In this document: in pieces, positions 51,254 through 59,049 of the stretch | Position numbering within the stretch: the first letter of the stretch is position 1 | How the letters are laid out: every line of letters begins with the position of its first letter | Source of the DNA: Paenibacillus albus | GTDB lineage: Bacteria; Bacillota; Bacilli; Paenibacillales; Paenibacillaceae | Length of the DNA: 64,000 nt | Assembly: GCF_003952225.1 (NCBI RefSeq) | Contig: NZ_CP034437.1 | Span: 5,346,501-5,410,500, forward strand | Direction of reading: 5' to 3' | Program-made: the position numbers and the translations under genes | The notes under the pieces: generated by a model | Told to the model about the DNA's origin: nothing | Databases searched by the model: none | Seen by the model: the letters and a program-made list of their open reading frames with translations, nothing else

Positions 51254-51275
51254 AAACCGGCCACTGGGCCGGTTT
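51254..51275 (-). terminator. Terminator after the GH35 gene
   Basis: AAACCGGCC / GGCCGGTTT stem with a 4-base loop; TTTTTTTC follows on the minus strand. It ends the long leftward sugar operon. Confidence 0.8.
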
Positions 51276-51318
51276 CTTTCTAAATAGGGTCCTCCATGGA
51301 CTCTACATTCAACAACTT

Positions 51319-53748
51319 TTACTTCGCCGCCGCGAATCGGACGACCAGAGTATCGTCCACCTTCGCATGCTTACCGGATCGGACGAGCTTCACGCCGTCT
51401 TGCTCCCCCACCGTGTAATCATCGCTCGGGGCGATTTCCCGCTCCGTCACGAATGCAATGACATCCTGCGGCTGCGTCAGCCGGAAGCGGATCGCATCCT
51501 CCGCCACTTCCGCAACCTCAGCAGTCGCATACGCAATCCGTACGTCGCCGAAGCTCATATCAAGCGGCAGCATGACGCCGTCTTTGCTCGCGATATGCAG
51601 CCGCTGCCCGCCAAGCAGCTTCTCGCCGTGCTCGTACAGATGGAGTTCCTTGTCGAAGCCGTCCAAGTTGAGCACATGCAGAAACCGCTCGCCATCAGCG
51701 TTCGCGGTTGATGTCGTGAACATGCCCATATCCTTATGGTCATGCGTCAGACCTGCCGCTGCGCCCAATCGCTCAAGCGCAAGCCGGAACAGCTGCACAT
51801 CGCAGCTGTTATAAGCTGCCGCAATAACGATCGCGCGACCCTTGCCTACCGCAGCATCTACGCCGCATACCACTTCAGAATCATACAAACGCATGATGAC
51901 CTCATGCGTTCCCGGCTCCAGCTGCTGCGCAAAGTGCGTGTGCACTTCAGCACGCCCCGCTGCCCAGCCGCATGCCACAATGGCAGGCCACGAATGCGGG
52001 CCATTCACGACGGTCCCAAGCACGCGAATGCCAAGCGCGTCGCTCAAGATCGTACACGGCTTGCCTTCCATGTCATACTGCGGCACCTCGCCGTACAAGA
52101 GCAATCCGCCACCTGCCGTCACATAGTCGGCAAGCTTCCGCTGAATGTCTGCGCTCAGGTAACGAGCGCATGGCAGAGCCAGCACCGGCGTTGCCGAAGG
52201 CAGAAGCGGCTTGTTCTGGATATCGACCGAGCCGAACCGATATCCGGCAAGCAGCATGGAACGGGCCATGATCTCCCATCCGCCGCTGCTCCGATTCGCT
52301 TCGATGTTCCTCACAATATCCGCCATACGCTCACTCTGCGGATAGCGGTATTCCGTCATGTAATAGTCCGGGATGAACGCGAAAGAAACCGCATCCCGCT
52401 CTTCCCGCATGACAGCAAGCTTATCTTTCACCGCCATCATCGTATGAATGGCGCGCTTCATGCGTGGATACGTATAATTGAGCTCGCCTTCAGGACTGAT
52501 CGGTGCAGCGAAGCCATGTCGCTCTCCAGTAAAAGCGACTCGGTCATTGCCGTCGCCAAGCTTCTGATCCATCCGGTAATTGATGCCGCCAGTCAGCAAA
52601 TAGTAATTGATCATCCGGTTGCCCTGCGCGATGCACATGCGAGTCTTGAAATCCGCTGCCGACACATCGTACCGACCGCCGAAGTTGTTGCCGTAATTGC
52701 CGTCTCCGCATTCGAATTCCAGCGAAGTGAGTGGCTGATCCGGCAGATGAACGGCATCCATAAAGCCGTTGATTAAGTAGAGATCCTGGAAGTTCATCAC
52801 AGTCAAGTCGCCAAAATAAATATCGGAGCCGGACACATAACCCGGTCCCTGCGTATACGCTTCATACAGCTGGCTAATGCCGATCGGATACGTGAATCCA
52901 CGTCCGCCGCCTGTGCCGTGAATGTTCACGAAGAACGGCACATCGCGAACACCGAATTCCTCCGCATATCCACGAAGCACAGCGACATATCGTGCAAACC
53001 GATCGCGCATATAGTAGCCCAGATCGTGCAGCAGCTCAGCCGAATAGCTCTCCTCCGGCGAACGCAGAGCACCAAGCCGCACCGCGGCATCATCCAGCGC
53101 AAAAGGATACCGCCGCTCAAGCACGAAGCCTTCATACCTGCGGCTCAGCCATTCCGCGAAGTCCGCGGCAACATGCTCCGTCAAGTCGGGGCAATTGCTG
53201 ACCCATGAGAGCATGCCGATCTCATTATCGAGCTGTACGCCGATGATGTTCCCGCCCGCCGAACCCCCATGCAAGCGAGGCGCAACAACCGCCATCACTT
53301 CAGCATACCAATTGCGCGCGGCTGCCAAGAAGCCCGGTGCCATATAATCAAGTGTGCGAGTTGTTGCCGCCGCTCCATCCCAGCCATACGGGATGACTTC
53401 CGGATGCTTCTCGTAGACCCAGAACGGGATGCCCTCGTTCTTCATCTCCGCCATAATGAAAGGGCCTGGACGAACGAAGAAATACAGTCCGTTATCTCGG
53501 CATAGATCAATAAATCCGGCAAGATCAAGCTCTGGCCGCGAATGCCCATCCAGATCAAATTGACCTTCCACAGGCTCATGGCACAACCATGGAACATAGG
53601 AAGCAACCGCGTTGCAGCCCGCATCCTTCAGCTTGTCAATGCGATCTTGCCATTCGCTCCGCTGCAGCCGGTAGTAATGCACCTCGCCGCACATTATGAG
53701 AGTAGGCTTCCCGTCGATCACAATTTGCTTTTCTCGAATTTCTACCAT
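51319..53748 (-). CDS. GH35 beta-galactosidase-like enzyme
   Basis: An 809-residue protein without a signal peptide. The N-terminal TIM barrel has the GH35-type start CGEVHYYRLQRSEWQDRI and GCNAVASYVPW; VQLDNEIGM (near residue 178) holds the presumed acid/base Glu, and SLEFECGDGNYG (near residue 325) the presumed nucleophile. The C-terminal 400 residues include a class I glutamine amidotransferase-like domain (VTAGGGLLLYGEVP) as in many GH35/GH42 enzymes. It releases terminal beta-galactose or a related sugar from an imported glycoside and is the last gene of the operon, 87 bases after the Gfo/Idh/MocA gene. Confidence 0.85.
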   Translation of the reverse strand: MVEIREKQIVIDGKPTLIMCGEVHYYRLQRSEWQDRIDKLKDAGCNAVASYVPWLCHEPVEGQFDLDGHSRPELDLAGFIDLCRDNGLYFFVRPGPFIMAEMKNEGIPFWVYEKHPEVIPYGWDGAAATTRTLDYMAPGFLAAARNWYAEVMAVVAPRLHGGSAGGNIIGVQLDNEIGMLSWVSNCPDLTEHVAADFAEWLSRRYEGFVLERRYPFALDDAAVRLGALRSPEESYSAELLHDLGYYMRDRFARYVAVLRGYAEEFGVRDVPFFVNIHGTGGGRGFTYPIGISQLYEAYTQGPGYVSGSDIYFGDLTVMNFQDLYLINGFMDAVHLPDQPLTSLEFECGDGNYGNNFGGRYDVSAADFKTRMCIAQGNRMINYYLLTGGINYRMDQKLGDGNDRVAFTGERHGFAAPISPEGELNYTYPRMKRAIHTMMAVKDKLAVMREERDAVSFAFIPDYYMTEYRYPQSERMADIVRNIEANRSSGGWEIMARSMLLAGYRFGSVDIQNKPLLPSATPVLALPCARYLSADIQRKLADYVTAGGGLLLYGEVPQYDMEGKPCTILSDALGIRVLGTVVNGPHSWPAIVACGWAAGRAEVHTHFAQQLEPGTHEVIMRLYDSEVVCGVDAAVGKGRAIVIAAAYNSCDVQLFRLALERLGAAAGLTHDHKDMGMFTTSTANADGERFLHVLNLDGFDKELHLYEHGEKLLGGQRLHIASKDGVMLPLDMSFGDVRIAYATAEVAEVAEDAIRFRLTQPQDVIAFVTEREIAPSDDYTVGEQDGVKLVRSGKHAKVDDTLVVRFAAAK

Positions 53749-53835
53749 CTGTCTGCATTCTCCTGACTGACGCTAAACAGCCAGCTAGCCAGCCAAATAG
53801 CCAACTAGCTAGCTCGCTCAAGCTATAGTAATCGT

Positions 53836-54966
53836 TTATAGTTTAATCGCTGACGATACGGAAGCTTCGATGACCTCTTCCGCCGTCACTTCCCGCTCCA
53901 ACCGATCCGAGAGATAAATGCCTTCGCTTACAAGAATCGTCTGCAGAGCAATCTCCGCCGTCGGCAATAGCTCGACTCGGCCTTGAAGCGCCGCGATCCA
54001 GTGCTTTTGCGAGGAATCGTAGGCATCCGTATTATCGCGCAGCTCATGCCAGCGATAATTCGCGTAGCCGAGATCGAACGTTGCATCCATGTCCATGTCA
54101 GCAACCTGCGTATGATAGCTAAACGGCGTTTTGCCCTGACTGGTATGCCCTGGCAGCCTTACGCCGCCAACATTGCCAACGATGCTGCTGCCTTCGAAGC
54201 CGTTCAAATGAATGGCCCAAGCCTCGATAATATCGAGCGTCAGTCCGCCTTCGAATCGAACGAAGCCAACGCCGAGCTCTTCCACGTCGAAGCCGCTGAT
54301 CTCTCTACGCTTCTCGTCCATGGCTACTTCTTGATAGGTCTTGCCGGTAATCGTCTTCACCTTCGGCAAGTCCATCAAGTAGAGCAGCTGCGAGATGCGA
54401 TAGACGCCCATATCGAACAAAGCGCCGCCGGAAGCAGTAGCTTTGCGGTTAAATTCCTTCGTCGCATAGCCATCGACAAAAGGACGACCGCGTCTGCGAT
54501 GCCCCGTCGAGCGGGCATGGTACAGCTTGCCAAGCTTGCCTTCTTCGATCAGCATTTTCGTTGCCATCGTTTCGATCTGATAGATGAAGGCTAGCTGTAC
54601 ATGCAGCTTCTTGCCATAGCGCTCCGCCGCATCGAGCATCGCCTTCCCGTCTGCATAAGAGCCGGCAATCGGCTTCTCGCAGTACACATGCTTGCCCGCT
54701 TCCAGTGCCGCAATCGTAATCGGCGCATGCAGATTGTTATGCACGCAGACGTCGACGGCGTCGAGATCGTCACGCTGCAGCAGCTCGCGAAAATCAGTAT
54801 AGGTATGCGGTACGCCGAATTGCTCCGCCATCTTCTTCAGCTGCGTTTCATTGGTGTCACAGAGTGCAACGACTTCCGCGTCTTCGATTTGCTCATATTT
54901 CTCCAAATGATCCTTGCCGATTAACCCCGCGCCGATAATACCGATTCTGATTTTTCGCGTCGTCAT
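53836..54966 (-). CDS. Gfo/Idh/MocA family sugar dehydrogenase
   Basis: A 376-residue NAD(P)-dependent oxidoreductase: an N-terminal Rossmann fold with GIIGAGLIGKDH (near residue 8) and the family motif YCEKPIAGSYADG (near residue 94), and a C-terminal alpha/beta domain with GALFDMGVYRI. It is directly downstream of a TIM-barrel isomerase and upstream of GH35. Such enzymes oxidise a sugar or sugar acid, often at C3, sometimes as part of a reversible oxidation that enables glycosidic bond cleavage. The substrate here is unknown. Confidence 0.9.
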   Translation of the reverse strand: MTTRKIRIGIIGAGLIGKDHLEKYEQIEDAEVVALCDTNETQLKKMAEQFGVPHTYTDFRELLQRDDLDAVDVCVHNNLHAPITIAALEAGKHVYCEKPIAGSYADGKAMLDAAERYGKKLHVQLAFIYQIETMATKMLIEEGKLGKLYHARSTGHRRRGRPFVDGYATKEFNRKATASGGALFDMGVYRISQLLYLMDLPKVKTITGKTYQEVAMDEKRREISGFDVEELGVGFVRFEGGLTLDIIEAWAIHLNGFEGSSIVGNVGGVRLPGHTSQGKTPFSYHTQVADMDMDATFDLGYANYRWHELRDNTDAYDSSQKHWIAALQGRVELLPTAEIALQTILVSEGIYLSDRLEREVTAEEVIEASVSSAIKL

Positions 54967-54972
54967 CTTCGA

Positions 54973-55749
54973 TTACACCCCTAACTTTTTGGCTTGCATC
55001 AGATTATAGATGTTGCGTGCAGTCGCATACTGCCATGCTACTTGCGAATATTCGTTCTTCGACGAATGATGCTCGATGCCCAGATGCCCCTTATAGTCGA
55101 CTTCCTCCAGCAGCGCGATCTTCTCCTCGCAATTCGGGATAACCCATGCCGCCAGATGCGTGTGGAACGCATACTTGGCGCAGAGACGGTCGCCGAGCTC
55201 CTTGTCCGAATCCCAGTTCTCGAAGTGAAGCAGGATGCCGAAGTTCGGGTGATCGACCGCTTCAATCAGCTTGCGAATATTCTCCGGGTCGCGCGAAGTG
55301 CCCCAGTGATTCTCCGGCCCAACCATGAAACCATGCTCCTCGGCTATCGCGCAATATTCCTTATAGCGCTTCACCGTATATTCGAACTGCTCCTCCGACA
55401 TGTCGAGCGTGCGTCCGCCCATATCAATCCGAACGGTTTGCGCACCAAGTATGGCTGCAGCTCGAAGGTTGTCCAGCCCATTCCGATAGAACTGCTCACG
55501 CTTCTCGGGGTCTACATCCCATACTTCAGCAGCATCTACGCACAGATTAGCGACGTACATTTCCCTCTCATCCAGCGCTTCCCGAAGCTTGCGTAAGTAA
55601 TCGTCTTCAAAGCTCTTAAACATCATGTTCCAAATATCTGCCGAATCCAGGTGATACCGGTACTTGACCGTTTCAAAATAGCCAAAGAGGTCGATCTTGC
55701 CTTCGCTGTGCAAACCGTGAAACGAATAAGATGGAATGGAATATTTCAT
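54973..55749 (-). CDS. Sugar phosphate isomerase/epimerase (AP endonuclease 2 family TIM barrel)
   Basis: A 258-residue single TIM barrel of the xylose-isomerase-like AP2 family. Metal-binding acidic and His residues sit in GPENHWGTSRDPENI, HTHLAAWVI and GIEHHSSKNEY. The start at 55749 follows GGGAGG by nine bases; the 55827 start would overlap the GH144 gene. It is 6 bases before the Gfo/Idh/MocA gene, a frequent pairing in sugar catabolism. The reaction is not determined. Confidence 0.87.
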   Translation of the reverse strand: MKYSIPSYSFHGLHSEGKIDLFGYFETVKYRYHLDSADIWNMMFKSFEDDYLRKLREALDEREMYVANLCVDAAEVWDVDPEKREQFYRNGLDNLRAAAILGAQTVRIDMGGRTLDMSEEQFEYTVKRYKEYCAIAEEHGFMVGPENHWGTSRDPENIRKLIEAVDHPNFGILLHFENWDSDKELGDRLCAKYAFHTHLAAWVIPNCEEKIALLEEVDYKGHLGIEHHSSKNEYSQVAWQYATARNIYNLMQAKKLGV

Positions 55750-55774
55750 GTACAATAGCCTCCCGATTATCGTT

Positions 55775-57004
55775 TTATGATTGCTGCTTGTCGTGAATCT
55801 CGCATAATACCATGCCGCGCTGCACATATGGATTTCTCATAAAATAGTTCCATACGAGCCCGCTTCGATAATTCTCGATCATAAGCAGTGTGATGCCCTT
55901 ATCAATTCCAATGACATCCTCGGCAAAATAAGGCGGCGTCACATCAAGATTGTAGCTGTCCTTGAAGCCGTAACGTCCCCACAGCTGCGGGAAATTCTCA
56001 TAATAATTACGCAGCGTGCCGATAACTTCCTCCGGCATAAATACAACCGAGCCTGCCGCTCCCGCAGGCGGAACCGTACCATCCGGCAAATGCATGTCGT
56101 TCGCACTGTTCAGCCCTGATGGTGCTGTTCCGTACCTTCCGCTGTAGCCGTTCGGACCGTCACAAGCAGTCAAGCCCCAAGCATTCGGTCCGAACGTGCG
56201 AAACTCGGAAGCGTGTGCGATGCAGTAGTCGCGGTTCGCCTTTGTCGCAATGACCGAATTGTGCCACCAGTCCACATTGTCGCGATCTACTTTACCTCGC
56301 AGATCGAACCAGGCATGAGAGAATTGGAACGTGAACAGCGACCCGAGCCAGGTGTAGATGAACGGAGGGTTGTCCCCGAATGTGCCATACTGACGGCCGA
56401 AATCGTAGAACATGCTCGGTTCGACCGGATGCGTCGGCGAAGCAGCCGCAAGGAAGTACATCATGAACTGTTCCGCATACAGATCCCAGCGTGCGAAGTG
56501 ACCGCGCTCTGGCGAATAGCCCATGTAGAACTGGTTGTACTCTGGGTTGCGATACCATTCCCAATTAACCCGTTCATAGATCTGCTGTGCTAATTCACGG
56601 ACGTTGCAGCCGAAATACTCACCTGCCGCGATGGCGCCGCATACTGCGATTGCCGTGTCGATGACGGATACTTCGCAGTTATCGTGCCTCCGTGCTGTCT
56701 TCATGTTTAAAAAATGATAGAAGAACCCGTTCTCCTGCTCCGCATGCTCAAGCAGCGTGTTCAGCGTGCCAAGCGCCCGTTCGTAGCCTTCGGCGCGCGA
56801 GATCCATTCTCTCTCTACGCCGATCATGATCGCCGTCAGGCCGAAGCCGACGGAAGCGACGCTGCACATATCAGCATCGCCCGGAGCCCTGTCCACAATG
56901 AGTCCATAGCCGGGGCTGTCTTTGTCCGTGTTAGCCTCTTCCCAGAAGAAATAAAAGCTTCGCTTGCTCTCTAAGTCGAGCAGTTGATCATCGGTCAACG
57001 TCAT
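55775..57004 (-). CDS. GH144-like (PF10091 glucoamylase-type) enzyme
   Basis: A 409-residue all-alpha toroid protein with the family stretches YFFWEEANTDKDSPGYG, EVSVIDTAIAV, FDLRGKVDRDNVDWWHNSVIAT and FGPNAWGLTACDGPNGY, and the closing YDVTPPYFAED-like NLDVTPPYFAEDVIGIDKG. Members are linked to beta-1,2-glucan cleavage in characterised cases, but the specificity here is unknown. There is no signal peptide, so it acts on imported sugar. GGAGG lies nine bases before the ATG at 57004. Confidence 0.82.
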   Translation of the reverse strand: MTLTDDQLLDLESKRSFYFFWEEANTDKDSPGYGLIVDRAPGDADMCSVASVGFGLTAIMIGVEREWISRAEGYERALGTLNTLLEHAEQENGFFYHFLNMKTARRHDNCEVSVIDTAIAVCGAIAAGEYFGCNVRELAQQIYERVNWEWYRNPEYNQFYMGYSPERGHFARWDLYAEQFMMYFLAAASPTHPVEPSMFYDFGRQYGTFGDNPPFIYTWLGSLFTFQFSHAWFDLRGKVDRDNVDWWHNSVIATKANRDYCIAHASEFRTFGPNAWGLTACDGPNGYSGRYGTAPSGLNSANDMHLPDGTVPPAGAAGSVVFMPEEVIGTLRNYYENFPQLWGRYGFKDSYNLDVTPPYFAEDVIGIDKGITLLMIENYRSGLVWNYFMRNPYVQRGMVLCEIHDKQQS

Positions 57005-57027
57005 AGTTGTATGCCTCCTTTTAATAA

Positions 57028-57117
57028 AAAAGAACCCTTGAAGCAATGCCGGCGCGTCGGAATTGCCCTCCTTGAGAGGACAACTCTGGGACGCCGGCGT
57101 AGCTGCATGGATTCTTA
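57028..57117 (-). promoter_or_regulatory. Intercistronic stem-loop between permease and GH144-like genes
   Basis: An imperfect stem pairs AAGAACCCTTGAAGC...GCCGGCG with CGCCGGC...ATGGATTCTT, with a further inner hairpin of about 40 bases. It lacks a clear T-tract and sits in the 166-base gap between the MalG-type permease and the GH144-like gene, so it may adjust messenger stability or partly stop transcription. Confidence 0.45.
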
Positions 57118-57170
57118 GATGGCCTTGCTTTTGCGGGTCAAATCCACGCTACATTGTTCAATCAGACTGC

Positions 57171-58166
57171 CTATTCCCCAGTAATACCTGTCTTATCCAC
57201 GACCTCGACGAAGCGCTTCTGAGCGAACAAGTAGAGGATTAATAGCGGCAGCACGATAAGGAGCGTACCTGCCATGCGGATCGATTCATTAATATTCTGA
57301 TGCTTGCCGCCAACCGCCGCTCCTCCGCCATACAGCTTCGAGAACGAATCGTTGAACGTTTTGAGCATCAGCGGAAGGGTCGTCATGCTGTCCCCCAAGT
57401 ACAAGGAGGTCAGGTACGTCTCATTCCAATGCCATACCGTCGAGAAGAGCATGACGACGACGATTGCCGGCGTCGAGATCGGAAGGATGACGGTGAAGAA
57501 AGTACGGATAAAGCCCGCTCCATCCATCTGTGCCGCTTCCTCCAGCGATGTCGGAATTGTCCGGAAGAATTGCATGTAGATCAGGATGAACAATACCCCT
57601 TTGATACCCTGGCCGAAGATCGTCGGAATGATAAAAGGAAGCGACGAGCCGAGCATATGGTAATCGTTGAACATCAGATAGAGCGGAATCATAACGACTT
57701 GCGCCGGCACGATGAATGTAATCATCATTAGACCGAATATGATCGATTTGCCCGGGAACCGGAACTTCGCGAGACCATATCCGACCACCGCGCAAGATAC
57801 GGTCTGTCCAATTGCCGGCACGACGGAGTTGAGCACAGAATTCCAGAACGTATCCATATAGTTCAGAACATGCCAGGCTTGGACGAAGTTCTCGAAGTAC
57901 AGCTTCTGCGGTATCCAGAGCACTGTCGGGTCAAGTAAGTCATTCAAGCTCTTGAAGCTCTGGGATACGAGATAGAGAATCGGATATAAGTAGACGAAGC
58001 CGACACTGATGAGCAGCGCGTATACGAATAACTTGAATACGAGTCCGTCATTGCCTTGTCTGCCGAACGCAATCCGCTTGATGCGGTTGTAGATCGCAAA
58101 CAGCGCGGTCTTCTGCAGCTTTGCTTGACCAAACTTCACTTTTTCCAGCTTAGCGGTTGGCTCCAT
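57171..58166 (-). CDS. Carbohydrate ABC permease, MalG type
   Basis: A 331-residue permease with six core helices and the EAA loop EEAAQMDGAGFIRTFFTVILPIS (about residues 215-238). A Lys-rich N-terminal extension precedes helix 1. Its ATG overlaps the end of the MalF-type gene by one base. No ATPase is nearby. It is followed by the GH144-like gene after a stem-loop. Confidence 0.92.
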   Translation of the reverse strand: MEPTAKLEKVKFGQAKLQKTALFAIYNRIKRIAFGRQGNDGLVFKLFVYALLISVGFVYLYPILYLVSQSFKSLNDLLDPTVLWIPQKLYFENFVQAWHVLNYMDTFWNSVLNSVVPAIGQTVSCAVVGYGLAKFRFPGKSIIFGLMMITFIVPAQVVMIPLYLMFNDYHMLGSSLPFIIPTIFGQGIKGVLFILIYMQFFRTIPTSLEEAAQMDGAGFIRTFFTVILPISTPAIVVVMLFSTVWHWNETYLTSLYLGDSMTTLPLMLKTFNDSFSKLYGGGAAVGGKHQNINESIRMAGTLLIVLPLLILYLFAQKRFVEVVDKTGITGE

Positions 58167-59047
58167 TACGCCCTCCTCCTTCTCGGTCTCACATTAACGT
58201 CGTCATTATTACGGAACAGCAGCAATATGAGACACAGGAAGACGAAGATGACGCCGAAGTAAATCCAAGCGAGCGCTGTCGCATAACCGAAGCCTGTTGT
58301 CAGATTGAACATGTTGTCCTTAATCATCGTAATAACGTCGCTGAACGAGTTCGTGAACAGATCCACCGTCGTATAAATCATGTTGACCGCGATGAATGGC
58401 TTAATCGCCGGCAGCGTCACTTTCCAGAAGCTGACCCATGGCGAAGCACCGTCGATGGAAGCCGCCTCATACACTTGCTTGTTCACCTTCTGCAGACCCG
58501 CGAGGAAAATCAGAATTTGAACCCCGGAGAACCACAGAATGAGAATGAGCTGCTGAATCAGGCTAATGATCGGCGACGACCATGCTGGGCTCAAATTGTC
58601 TTTTATAATCTCGATGATGCCATACTTCTCGACGAGCGGAATCGCTGTCGCTCCCTGACTGAACAGCTCATTGACGACCTCGCCGCTCGTAATGACGACC
58701 GGCAGGAAGAAGATGGCGCGGAAGAGGCCCTTCATCCGAATCGGCTGATTAATAAGCAGTGCGACGAGCATCGAGAAGACGATAATAATCGGAATCATGC
58801 CGACTGCCGTCTTAATAAAGAGCAGCAGCTTCTCAATAAATTCCGGGTCAGACAAGAAGGCATACTTATAGTTGTCGCCTTTGATGTACTCCGTCACAAT
58901 CCCATTCGCACTAATGGTAACCTTATGGAAGCTGAGATAGGTCGAATAGTAGATTGGATAAGCCATGAATAAGATGAAGCCGATTATCCAAGGCGACACC
59001 AGCGCGTAACCAGTGAGCGCTTCTCTCATCTTTTTGGTCATTTTCAT
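58166..59047 (-). CDS. Carbohydrate ABC permease, MalF type
   Basis: A 293-residue permease with six membrane helices, beginning ALTGYALVSPWIIGFILFMAYPIYYSTYLSF, which is typical of MalF-like proteins; the EAA loop is YEAASIDGASPWVSFWKVTLPAI. GAGGTGA precedes the ATG. It partners with the MalG-type permease and follows DUF5696 by two bases. Confidence 0.92.
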   Translation of the reverse strand: MKMTKKMREALTGYALVSPWIIGFILFMAYPIYYSTYLSFHKVTISANGIVTEYIKGDNYKYAFLSDPEFIEKLLLFIKTAVGMIPIIIVFSMLVALLINQPIRMKGLFRAIFFLPVVITSGEVVNELFSQGATAIPLVEKYGIIEIIKDNLSPAWSSPIISLIQQLILILWFSGVQILIFLAGLQKVNKQVYEAASIDGASPWVSFWKVTLPAIKPFIAVNMIYTTVDLFTNSFSDVITMIKDNMFNLTTGFGYATALAWIYFGVIFVFLCLILLLFRNNDDVNVRPRRRRA

Positions 59048-59049
59048 GC

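Noticed and set aside
50751-51283. Several overlapping open frames on both strands in arrays 2 and 3
   Set aside because: Frames on both strands are open at once, as expected for a 51-bp tandem repeat; no frame has a plausible start, and none resembles a known protein.
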